NCBI GenBank assembly: GCA_029851345.1 | Contig: CP099831.1 | Location: 32,001 to 96,000, forward strand | Direction of reading: 5' to 3' | Length of the DNA: 64,000 nucleotides | Origin: Candidatus Shikimatogenerans bostrichidophilus | GTDB lineage: Bacteria > Bacteroidota > Bacteroidia > Flavobacteriales > Blattabacteriaceae | Part shown: one piece after another, positions 56,927 to 64,000 of the stretch | Layout of the letters: every line of letters begins with the position of its first letter | How positions within the stretch are numbered: position 1 is the first letter of the stretch | Made by a program: the position numbers and the translations under genes | Notes under the pieces: generated by a model | Databases searched by the model: none | What the model was told of the DNA's origin: nothing | Seen by the model: only the letters and a program-made list of their open reading frames with translations

Positions 56927-58174
56927 ATGAACAAGATAGAATTATTATCTCCAATTGGTAATTATGAATCATTATATGCAGCTATTAATGCTGGTGCTGA
57001 TTCTATATATTTTGGTGTTGAACAATTTAATATGAGAGCATTAAATAATAATTTTTTAATAAAAGATATAGAAAAAATATCAAAAATTTGTAGTAAATAT
57101 AAAATAAAAAAATATTTAGCATTAAATACAATAATTTATGATCATGATATTTTAATTATAAAAAGAATTTTAAAAATTTGTAAAAATTATAATATAGATG
57201 GTATAATAGCTATGGATAATTTTATTATAAATTATTCAAATAAATTAAATTTACCTATACATATATCTACACAATTAAATATAACTAATATAGAATCTTT
57301 AAAATTTTATGCTAAATTTTCAGATGTAATTGTTTTAAGTAGGGAATTAAATTTAAATCAAATTAAAAGTATCTGTGATCAAATAAAAAAAGATAATATT
57401 TTGGGATTTTCAAAAAAACAAATAAAAATAGAAATATTTTGTCATGGATCTTTATGTATGGCTATATCAGGGAAATGTTATTTAAGTTTACATACATATA
57501 ATTCTTCTGCTAATAGAGGAGCATGTAAACAAAATTGTAGAAGAAAATATTTAGTAAAAGATTACAAATCAAACATTAATTTTGAAATAAATAATGAATA
57601 TATAATGTCATCTAAAGATTTATGTACAATAAATTTTTTAGATAAAATAATAAAAACAGGAGTTAAAGTTTTAAAAATAGAAGGGAGAGGTAAATCTCCT
57701 GAATATGTTTATATTACTACAAAATGTTATAGAGAAGCTATAGATTCAATATATAATAATACTTATTCATTAAATAAAATTAATAAATGGATTTATAAAT
57801 TAAAAACCGTTTATAATAGGGGATTTTGGTCTGGATATTATTTAGGACAAAAAATTGGTGAGTGGAATAATACAGACGGTTCATCTTCAATTAAAAAAAA
57901 GATATATATAGGATATATAAAAAAATATTTTAATAAAAAAAAAGTTATGATAATTTTAATACAATCTTATAATTTAAAAATTGGAGATAATATTTATATA
58001 ATAGGTAATAAAATAGGAGTAAAAATATTTAAAATCAAATATTTAAGAAATAATAAAAAGGAAAATGTTTCCAAAATAAAACAAGGAGAATTATGTAGTA
58101 TTAAAATACCTTATAAAGTCTATAAAAATAATAAAATATATAAAATTATAGAAAATGTTAACAATAATTTATAA
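56927..58174 (+). CDS. trhP: U32-family protein, probable tRNA hydroxylase TrhP
   Basis: Member of the U32 'collagenase-like peptidase' family, which in Escherichia coli includes TrhP (YegQ), needed with prephenate for 5-hydroxyuridine at tRNA U34, and RlhA for 23S rRNA. It has 415 residues, closer to TrhP than to RlhA. The N terminus ELLSPIGNYESLYAAINAGADSIYFG and the U32 signature with CHGSLCMAISGKCYLS and NRGACKQNCRRKY are intact, including the cysteines expected to hold an Fe-S cluster. A ferredoxin gene overlaps its end. Confidence 0.85.
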   Translation: MNKIELLSPIGNYESLYAAINAGADSIYFGVEQFNMRALNNNFLIKDIEKISKICSKYKIKKYLALNTIIYDHDILIIKRILKICKNYNIDGIIAMDNFIINYSNKLNLPIHISTQLNITNIESLKFYAKFSDVIVLSRELNLNQIKSICDQIKKDNILGFSKKQIKIEIFCHGSLCMAISGKCYLSLHTYNSSANRGACKQNCRRKYLVKDYKSNINFEINNEYIMSSKDLCTINFLDKIIKTGVKVLKIEGRGKSPEYVYITTKCYREAIDSIYNNTYSLNKINKWIYKLKTVYNRGFWSGYYLGQKIGEWNNTDGSSSIKKKIYIGYIKKYFNKKKVMIILIQSYNLKIGDNIYIIGNKIGVKIFKIKYLRNNKKENVSKIKQGELCSIKIPYKVYKNNKIYKIIENVNNNL

Positions 58175-58385
58175 AAGAAAAAAATGTATTGGTTGTAATA
58201 GCTGTGTTTTAGTATGTCCTTTATTTTTTAGTATGTCAAAAATAGATGGTAAATCTGTTTTATTAAAATCAATAAAAAAAAAAGAAAATTACATATTAAA
58301 AGGTATTGATAATGTTTTTTTTAATAATTTAATAAAAGCAAAAAAAATATGTCCAGTTAAAATAATAAATATAGTAAAATATTAA
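58155..58385 (+). CDS. Ferredoxin, 4Fe-4S
   Basis: Electron carrier of 76 residues. Cluster ligands: CIGCNSCVLVCP near the N terminus and a distant C in CPVKIINI near the end. The middle MSKIDGKSVLLKS is shared with small ferredoxins of Bacteroidota (family: M-S-x-x-D-G-K-x-x-L-L). It overlaps trhP by 20 bp, so the two are probably translated from one message, which suggests it may serve TrhP (inference). Confidence 0.88.
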   Translation: MLTIIYKRKKCIGCNSCVLVCPLFFSMSKIDGKSVLLKSIKKKENYILKGIDNVFFNNLIKAKKICPVKIINIVKY

Positions 58386-59905
58386 TTATATTTCCTTTTA
58401 AAAATAAATAGTTTAATAAAAGTATTATCACCTTTATAAGTGTAAAATCCTATTCTTAAAAATTGATAGATTTTATTTAAGTTTAAATTATTTAATATAT
58501 ATTTATCGATATACGCTTTTTTTTTTTTTAAACTATTTATATTATAAATAATATTTTTTTTTATAAAAATATATTTATAATTTATTATTTTAATTTTATT
58601 AATACTAAAAGATGAAATCCATTGTATTGTACTTCTAATTTTTTTTTTTTTAATATTTTTATATATTTTACAAAAAATTTTATTTATTTTATTATTTTTT
58701 TTTTTTATTTTGTAAACTTTTATTATATAAGAAGCAAATTTTAATCGTACATAATTTTTTAATGATAATCGATAAAACTTATTGTTATGTTTTAATTTAA
58801 AATCTGAACGATCAATATATATAATTTTTGTAAAAGGAATTTTTATATAGTTGTTAATAACAACCCATTTAATAACATTTTTTTTAAAATTTTTTATTAT
58901 TATTTTTATAGGTTTTAATAATATCATTAATTTTAAACATTTACTGATATATAAATTTTTTATATAAGATTCAAATTCATTTATACTTATCCTAAAATTA
59001 TTTTTAGTATAACCAATATTTTTAATAAAGTTTATTATATATGAGGATTTATATCCTTTTTTTTTTAAAGAAATTAATGTTGATAGTCTTAGATCATCAT
59101 ATTTTTTAATAATATTCTTTTTAAATAATAAATTTAATTGTCTTTTACTTGTAATAGAATCAATAATATTTAATTTAGAAAATTCAATTTGTTTAGGTTT
59201 TATTCTATTAATTTTTTTATTAAAAATATTATTAATATACCAATTATATAAACATTTATGATTTTGAAATTCTATAGAACATAATGAATGAGTAATTTTT
59301 TCAATATAATCTGTTTGTCCATGAGCCCAATCATACGTAGGATATATACACCATTTATTTCCGGTTTTAAAATGTTTATTATAAATTATCCTATACATTA
59401 TAGGATTTTTAATATGATAATTTTTTAAATCTTTTTTAGTATTAGCTCTTAAAACACAATAATTTTCTTTAAACATACCTTCTTTCATATTATTAAAGTA
59501 AAATAAATTTTTATTTATATCATAAACATTTTTTATAATATTATTATTTTTAATAAAACTTATATACGCTTTTTTTTTTAAAATTAATTTTTTAGCTAAT
59601 TTATATAAAATAGTAAAATAATCAGATGTATATGTAATTTTATGATATTTAAATCCTAACCATTTTATAATTTTTATAATTTCTTGAACAAAAAAAATAT
59701 TTTCATTTCTTGGATTTGTATCATCAAATCTTAAATAAATTTTACTATTAAAAATTTTAGCTAATTTAAAATTAATATAAATTGCTTTAACATGACCTAA
59801 ATGTAATACACCATTTGGTTCAGGTGCAAACCTAAATTTTAATTTTTTTTTTTCTAATCCATTTAATAAATCTTTATAAATTTTTTTTATAATAAAATTG
59901 TTCAT
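58382..59905 (-). CDS. glnS: Glutaminyl-tRNA synthetase
   Basis: Class I enzyme charging tRNA-Gln directly. It has 507 residues, slightly short of the usual 550. The HIGH motif is FAPEPNGVLHLGHVKAI (about residues 26-42). RFDDTNP, YDWAHGQTDYIEKITHSLCSIEF are typical GlnRS blocks. The KMSKS loop reads TSKRQL in place of M-S-K-R-K-L. The C-terminal beta-barrel anticodon domain is eroded. Convergent with the ferredoxin, 4-bp overlap. Confidence 0.95.
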   Translation of the reverse strand: MNNFIIKKIYKDLLNGLEKKKLKFRFAPEPNGVLHLGHVKAIYINFKLAKIFNSKIYLRFDDTNPRNENIFFVQEIIKIIKWLGFKYHKITYTSDYFTILYKLAKKLILKKKAYISFIKNNNIIKNVYDINKNLFYFNNMKEGMFKENYCVLRANTKKDLKNYHIKNPIMYRIIYNKHFKTGNKWCIYPTYDWAHGQTDYIEKITHSLCSIEFQNHKCLYNWYINNIFNKKINRIKPKQIEFSKLNIIDSITSKRQLNLLFKKNIIKKYDDLRLSTLISLKKKGYKSSYIINFIKNIGYTKNNFRISINEFESYIKNLYISKCLKLMILLKPIKIIIKNFKKNVIKWVVINNYIKIPFTKIIYIDRSDFKLKHNNKFYRLSLKNYVRLKFASYIIKVYKIKKKNNKINKIFCKIYKNIKKKKIRSTIQWISSFSINKIKIINYKYIFIKKNIIYNINSLKKKKAYIDKYILNNLNLNKIYQFLRIGFYTYKGDNTFIKLFIFKRKYN

Positions 59906-59912
59906 TTTTAGA

Positions 59913-61160
59913 TTAACGTTTTATAATTAATAAAAAATATTTTTTTTTTCCTTTTTGAATAAATATATATTTATTATTTATTATTTTATTTTTTTCTATA
60001 ATATTATTTTTAATAGGAGTTCCATTTATTAATAATATACCTGAATTATTAATATATCTCTTATATTCACTATATGATTTAAAAATTACTTTATTATATT
60101 TAATAATATCATAAAAATTAATTTTGTTATTTTTATTAAAAGTAAATTTAATATATATATTAGGTATATATTTCTTTATTAAATATATATTATTCTTGAT
60201 TTTAGTTTTAGAATAAAATAAACAATCAAGGACTTTAATAATTTCTTTATAAATTTTTTTCCCATAAATCCAAATAATAAAAAATTTTAATAAATTATAT
60301 TGGATTAATTTACTTTTTTTATTTTTTAAATGATTTTTAATAATAAATTTTATTTTTAAAATATTTAAATTTGAAAAATATTTAAAATATTTTATTGCTA
60401 TTTCATCTGATAAATTTATAAAATATTGACTAAAATTATAAATAGAAGTTAATTTAGGATTAATCCAGATATTATTAACTTTTTTATTACTTTTACTAAA
60501 TTTTTCCCCTTTATTATTTAATAATAAAGGATAAGTAAATCCATGGACAGTGTTATATTTATTATTTAATTTAATTATTTTAATTCCAGTTATTATATTA
60601 TACCATTGATCAGCTCCTCCAATTTGTAATAAACATTTAAATTTTTTATTTAAATAGAAATAATCATAACCTTGTAATAAATGATATATTATATCTGTTA
60701 ATTTTAAAGGGATATTATTTTTAATTTTTGTTTTAATTAACTGATTTTTTAAAATCGGATAAATAGAAAATTTATTTAAAATATTAGTAATAAATTTTAA
60801 TAAATTTATTTTTTTTAACCATTTATAATTATTTATTATTTTTATATTTTTATTATAAATTAATTTTTTTAAAATTTTTTTTAAATATTTAATATTTTTA
60901 TTTATTACTTTTATATTATAATTTCTATTAATTAAAGTAGTACCTACACCTAAAACTATTATTACATTTTTATATCCTAAATAGTATAACTTATTTATAA
61001 TAGATAATCCTAATAAATGTCCTAAATGTAATGTATGAAAAGTAGGATCAATACCAAAATAAAAGGTATTTTTTTTCTTTTTAAAAAAAAAAATAATATT
61101 TTTTGTATAATTGTTAAATAACTTTCTAAATTTAAATTCTTTTAATAAGGTTTTAAACAT
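59913..61160 (-). CDS. tyrS: Tyrosyl-tRNA synthetase
   Basis: Class I enzyme charging tRNA-Tyr. It has 415 residues. The HIGH motif is FGIDPTFHTLHLGHLLGL (about residues 36-53) and KMSKS is KFSKS in GEKFSKSNKK. QIGGADQWYNIITGI is intact. A short C-terminal S4 domain is left (ILLINGTPI). Shikimate-pathway products lead to tyrosine, but no tyrosine-making enzyme is in this window. Lies 7 bp before glnS. Confidence 0.96.
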   Translation of the reverse strand: MFKTLLKEFKFRKLFNNYTKNIIFFFKKKKNTFYFGIDPTFHTLHLGHLLGLSIINKLYYLGYKNVIIVLGVGTTLINRNYNIKVINKNIKYLKKILKKLIYNKNIKIINNYKWLKKINLLKFITNILNKFSIYPILKNQLIKTKIKNNIPLKLTDIIYHLLQGYDYFYLNKKFKCLLQIGGADQWYNIITGIKIIKLNNKYNTVHGFTYPLLLNNKGEKFSKSNKKVNNIWINPKLTSIYNFSQYFINLSDEIAIKYFKYFSNLNILKIKFIIKNHLKNKKSKLIQYNLLKFFIIWIYGKKIYKEIIKVLDCLFYSKTKIKNNIYLIKKYIPNIYIKFTFNKNNKINFYDIIKYNKVIFKSYSEYKRYINNSGILLINGTPIKNNIIEKNKIINNKYIFIQKGKKKYFLLIIKR

Positions 61161-61193
61161 TATTTTATTATTAATATTTATAAATATTAATCT

Positions 61194-62219
61194 ATGGATA
61201 TTAAAAAAAAAATCTTAAATAATAATAAAATAATATTAGGAATAGAAACTTCATTTGATGATACATCATGCGCAATATTAAAAGGGAAAAATGTTTTATC
61301 TAATATAATTTATAAACAGAAAATACATAATAAATATTTAGGTGTAAAACCTAGTCTTGCATATGATACACATTTAGTAAAAATATATCAAGTAGTCAAA
61401 AGAGCTCTAAAAAAAGCTTATATTAATATGATCGATATAAATATAATTGCTTATACAAAGGGCCCTGGTTTAATAGGTTCTTTAATGATCGGTGAGCATT
61501 TCGCAAAATCATTAGCTATATCATTAAATTTACCTTTAATAGGTATTAATCATGTCCATGGGCATATATATTCTATATTTTTAAATAAAAAAAATACACC
61601 AACATTCCCATATATATGTTTAAGTATTAGTGGAGGACATACTAAACTTTTAATTATAAAAGATTTTTTTAAAATAAAAAGTATAGGAGAAACACTTGAT
61701 GAAAGTGTAGGTATTTTAATAGATAAAATATCTATTTTATTAGGATTTAAATATACTCAAGGACCTAATTTAATAGATAAATATGCTAAAAAAGGTAAAT
61801 TTATTTTTAAATTCCCTATACCAAATGTTAAAAATTTTAATTTTAGTTTTAGTGGATTAATTACATATATAAAAAATATAATAAAAAAAAAAAAAAATAA
61901 TATAAAAAAAGATATATGTAGATCTTTATTAGAAACAATTTTTATTATTTTTAAAATTAAAATATTAAATTTAATTAAATTAACAAATATCAAAAATATT
62001 GTAATAACAGGTGGGGTTATATCAAATTTTTTTTTAAAAAAAAAATTTCAAAAATTTTTTCTAAAAAAAAAAATTAATTTATTTATTAATTCTAATAAAA
62101 ATTATTTAATAGATAATGCAGCAATGATAGCTTTAGTTGGAAATATAAAATCATATTATAATTTATATGAAGATTTTAAATGTTATGTAGACAGTAATTT
62201 AGATATTAATAAATTATAA
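61194..62219 (+). CDS. tsaD: tRNA threonylcarbamoyladenosine synthase subunit TsaD
   Basis: Catalytic part of the t6A37 pathway for ANN-decoding tRNAs, very important in a genome full of AAA, AAU and AUA codons. It has 341 residues. IETSFDDTSCAIL at the N terminus, metal-binding histidines in NHVHGHIYS, KGPGLIGSLMIG, SISGGHTKL and DNAAMIALVG are all present. The ITGGVISNFFLK block matches the family (A-G-G-V-x-x-N-x-x-L). Partners tsaB, tsaC and tsaE are not in the window. Confidence 0.96.
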   Translation: MDIKKKILNNNKIILGIETSFDDTSCAILKGKNVLSNIIYKQKIHNKYLGVKPSLAYDTHLVKIYQVVKRALKKAYINMIDINIIAYTKGPGLIGSLMIGEHFAKSLAISLNLPLIGINHVHGHIYSIFLNKKNTPTFPYICLSISGGHTKLLIIKDFFKIKSIGETLDESVGILIDKISILLGFKYTQGPNLIDKYAKKGKFIFKFPIPNVKNFNFSFSGLITYIKNIIKKKKNNIKKDICRSLLETIFIIFKIKILNLIKLTNIKNIVITGGVISNFFLKKKFQKFFLKKKINLFINSNKNYLIDNAAMIALVGNIKSYYNLYEDFKCYVDSNLDINKL

Positions 62220-62447
62220 ATTAATTTTATATTTCTTATTATACTGTTCAATTCTACCAGTTATTTTTTTATTGTTTTTAGATCCTATAAAAAATGGATG
62301 TGAATATTTTGATATTTCTAATTCATATAAAGGATATTTTATTTTATTTAAAATAATAGTTTTATTAGTTTTAACTGTAGAATTAGTAATAAAATATTTT
62401 TTATTATTTATATCTTTAAAAACTACTAATCTATATTTTTTTTTCAT
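62214..62447 (-). CDS. rpmE2: Ribosomal protein L31 type B
   Basis: Zinc-free type B form of bL31, 77 residues. Family features: RLVVFKDINNKKYFITNSTVKT (V-V-F-x-D-x-x-x-x-x-x-F-x-x-x-S-T), YPLYELEISKYSHPFFIGSK, and TGRIEQYNKKY. Type B is the usual form in Bacteroidota. Overlaps convergent tsaD by 6 bp. Confidence 0.94.
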   Translation of the reverse strand: MKKKYRLVVFKDINNKKYFITNSTVKTNKTIILNKIKYPLYELEISKYSHPFFIGSKNNKKITGRIEQYNKKYKINL

Positions 62448-62470
62448 ATTTATAAAAATTATTTATTAAT

Positions 62471-63532
62471 TTATATAATTAATAACAAATCTCCATAAGT
62501 ATTAAATATATATTTATTTTTGATAGCTTCTTTATAAATTTCATATGTTTTATTAATTCCACAAAAATTTAATAAAGATATAAAATTAAAAGTATCGATA
62601 TCATTAAAATAAGTTAAAAAAGAATTAAAAAATTTATATTTAAAAGGAAAATGTAAAATCTGATTTATATATCCATTATATTTAATAATGCAACTTTTAT
62701 TATAAATCATTGTTTCTATAGATCTTAATGTATTGGATCCAAAACTACAGATTTTTATATTTTTTTTATATTTTTTTTTTATATAAGAAATAATTTTTTC
62801 ATTTATAATTAATTTTTCATATTTCAAATTAAATGATTTATTTATATTTTTATTATTTAACTTTATAATCTTATTAAAATTTAAATGTAATGTAATATAT
62901 TTAATTTTTATTTTATTTAATTTTAATAATAATAGAATATATTTATCAATATATACTCCAATAGTCGGAAATAATAACGATCCTATTATTTTAGAATATG
63001 TATTTTGATAATAATTTATATTAATATTTTTATTCTTTTTTATATATGGAGGTAATAAAAATTTTCCAGTTGGAAATATATTTTTTTTTAATTTAAAATT
63101 ATTATTATAATTAAATTTTAAAATTCTACCTTTTGATGTAGTATTATTTAAAATAATTGCTTCTATAATATTTTTATTTTTATCTTTAAAATAAATTTTA
63201 TTACCTGTTCTTATTTTTCTAGCAGGATTTACTAATATATCCCAAATATTATAAATTGGATTTAATTCTTTTTTTAAAAATATATTTATATAAGATTTAG
63301 CATTGTTTTTAATTTTATAACAATTATATTTTATAGGATAAGCTTTACTATTATTAGCAATTATTATATCAGATTTATTAAAATATTTATAAAGATTACT
63401 TAATTTATCATGAATAATTAAGTCTTTTTTTCTATTATAAATCATTAATTTCGGTATTTTATTAATATTAGGAAAACTATTAAAAAAAAATTTTTTTATA
63501 TTTAAATTTTTAAAATCTATAATATTTATCAT
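62471..63532 (-). CDS. queA: S-adenosylmethionine:tRNA ribosyltransferase-isomerase family (QueA)
   Basis: QueA makes epoxyqueuosine in tRNAs with G34 (Tyr, His, Asn, Asp). It has 353 residues. Family patterns: IPKLMIYNRKKDLIIHDKLSNL, DIIIANNSKAYPIK (family: D-x-x-V-x-N-x-T-R-V-x-P-A-R), YYQNTYSKIIGSLLFPTIGVY (family: Y-Q-T-V-Y-A ... G-S-V-A-A-P-T-A-G-L-H-F), SFGSNTLRSIET and the final FNTYGDLLLI (family: R-F-F-S-Y-G-D-A-x-L-I). Several otherwise strict residues differ (A-G-L-H-F is I-G-V-Y-I), so activity is not certain. No tgt is seen here. Confidence 0.82.
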   Translation of the reverse strand: MINIIDFKNLNIKKFFFNSFPNINKIPKLMIYNRKKDLIIHDKLSNLYKYFNKSDIIIANNSKAYPIKYNCYKIKNNAKSYINIFLKKELNPIYNIWDILVNPARKIRTGNKIYFKDKNKNIIEAIILNNTTSKGRILKFNYNNNFKLKKNIFPTGKFLLPPYIKKNKNININYYQNTYSKIIGSLLFPTIGVYIDKYILLLLKLNKIKIKYITLHLNFNKIIKLNNKNINKSFNLKYEKLIINEKIISYIKKKYKKNIKICSFGSNTLRSIETMIYNKSCIIKYNGYINQILHFPFKYKFFNSFLTYFNDIDTFNFISLLNFCGINKTYEIYKEAIKNKYIFNTYGDLLLII

Positions 63533-63757
63533 CTATTTAATATTATTAATTTGTTAATTATGAATATATTATATATATAATTTAATAGTAAATATATTTT
63601 ATAATTATTAATATATTAATTTTATTTTGATATATATATTAATTATAAATATTATTTATTTATTTAGTTATTTAAAAGTAATAAATAATATTATAACGTT
63701 ATTCTTTGAGTTATATAAAATGGATTAAATAATTATATAAATTAAAAGCATTTTTAT
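63533..63757 (+). other. 225-bp AT-rich leader upstream of 16S rRNA
   Basis: No gene is seen between queA and the 16S rRNA. It must contain the rRNA promoter and leader, but I could not place a convincing Bacteroidota promoter (TTTG and TAnnTTTG) or a boxA by eye. The segment 63696-63724 is the least AT-rich part and is the best place to look for a start site. Confidence 0.5.
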
Positions 63758-64000
63758 TTTATTTAAGAGTTTGATCCTGGCTCAGGATAAACGCTAGCGG
63801 CAAGCTTAACACATGCAAGTCGAGGGGTAATATATAAAATAAATTTTATATTTATTTTATATAACGACCGGCGAACGGGTGAGTAATACTTATGTAATTT
63901 ACCTTTTGTTAAAGGATACTCTAAATAACTTTAGATTAATACTTTATAAAATTAATTATTAATAGGATAATTAATAAAAGATAATAAAATATCGACGAAA
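63758..64000 (+). rRNA. rrs: 16S ribosomal RNA, 5' part
   Basis: Begins with AGAGTTTGATCCTGGCTCAG at 63766-63785, the universal 5' region, then AACACATGCAAGTCGAGGGG, CGACCGGCGAACGGGTGAGTAA and a shortened variable region. The GTCGAGGGG and GACCGGCG forms are typical of Bacteroidota. The gene continues beyond the window. The exact mature 5' end is estimated to within several bases. Confidence 0.96.

Noticed and set aside
63696..63730. rRNA promoter with TTTG and a TAAATAATT element
   Set aside because: The -7 element lacks the TAnnTTTG form and the spacing is off, so I only describe the region.

Overview
This window comes from an extremely AT-rich genome (G+C looks like roughly 15-17% by eye; not computed) of a highly reduced bacterial endosymbiont of the Bacteroidota, most likely Flavobacteriales. 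Several features point to that phylum: the start of the 16S rRNA, a PUR-alpha-like DUF3276 protein, a DUF2797 protein, a 30-residue arginine/lysine-rich protein next to an HU-like gene, a Bacteroidota-type YbeY motif, type B L31, and no Shine-Dalgarno sequences. Only two biosynthetic genes occur, aroA and aroQ of the shikimate pathway; everything else serves gene expression or genome upkeep. An AT-rich Bacteroidota with aro genes as its only visible metabolism recalls the beetle symbionts called 'Candidatus Shikimatogenerans'. That identity is an inference.

Layout. 1-6.2 kb: the spc/alpha ribosomal protein cluster (rplX to rplQ, with rpoA and infA), lacking rpmD and secY at their usual places. 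6-16 kb: valS, rbfA, grpE, dnaJ, mnmA, prmC, ligA, truA, rpmF, yceD. 16.1-16.4 kb: a 319-bp gap with several hairpins before rho. 16-30 kb: rho, lysS, rnpA, pth, prfA, pheS, rlmB, rpsA, a decayed RecB/AddA-like protein, rpsF-rpsR-rplI, prfB, tRNA-Ser. 30-43 kb: two ferredoxin/tRNA blocks, hflX, ileS, rpsT, aroA, mnmG, ybeY, obg, rluD, tmRNA, aroQ, rluB, nusB. 43-52 kb: the PUR protein, der, serS, rnhA, rnpB, greA, nusA, infB, HU, the small basic protein, rng, tRNA-Leu. 52-64 kb: mnmE, gltX, tRNA-Cys, trmD, tRNA-fMet, the DUF2797 gene, tRNA-Asn, trhP, a ferredoxin, glnS, tyrS, tsaD, rpmE, queA, and the 5' part of 16S rRNA running off the window.

How it works together. The genes build and maintain a translation machine: ribosomal proteins, eight tRNAs, aminoacyl-tRNA synthetases, factors, RNase P, tmRNA, rRNA and tRNA modification, and ribosome-assembly GTPases. 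Replication and repair are barely represented (LigA without BRCT, RNase HI, HU). Genes are packed with many short overlaps, including protein genes that run into tRNA genes.

The most interesting observations are: (i) a 953-codon open RecB/AddA-like protein whose helicase and nuclease motifs are all destroyed; (ii) two genes, rnpA and the DUF2797 gene, whose homology continues across a homopolymer tract in a different frame, suggesting rescue by polymerase slippage; (iii) rng, whose only in-frame stop lies inside tRNA-Leu; (iv) a DnaJ that has lost exactly the two cysteine motifs forming one zinc centre; (v) a possible link between the shikimate pathway and tRNA hydroxylation through TrhP.
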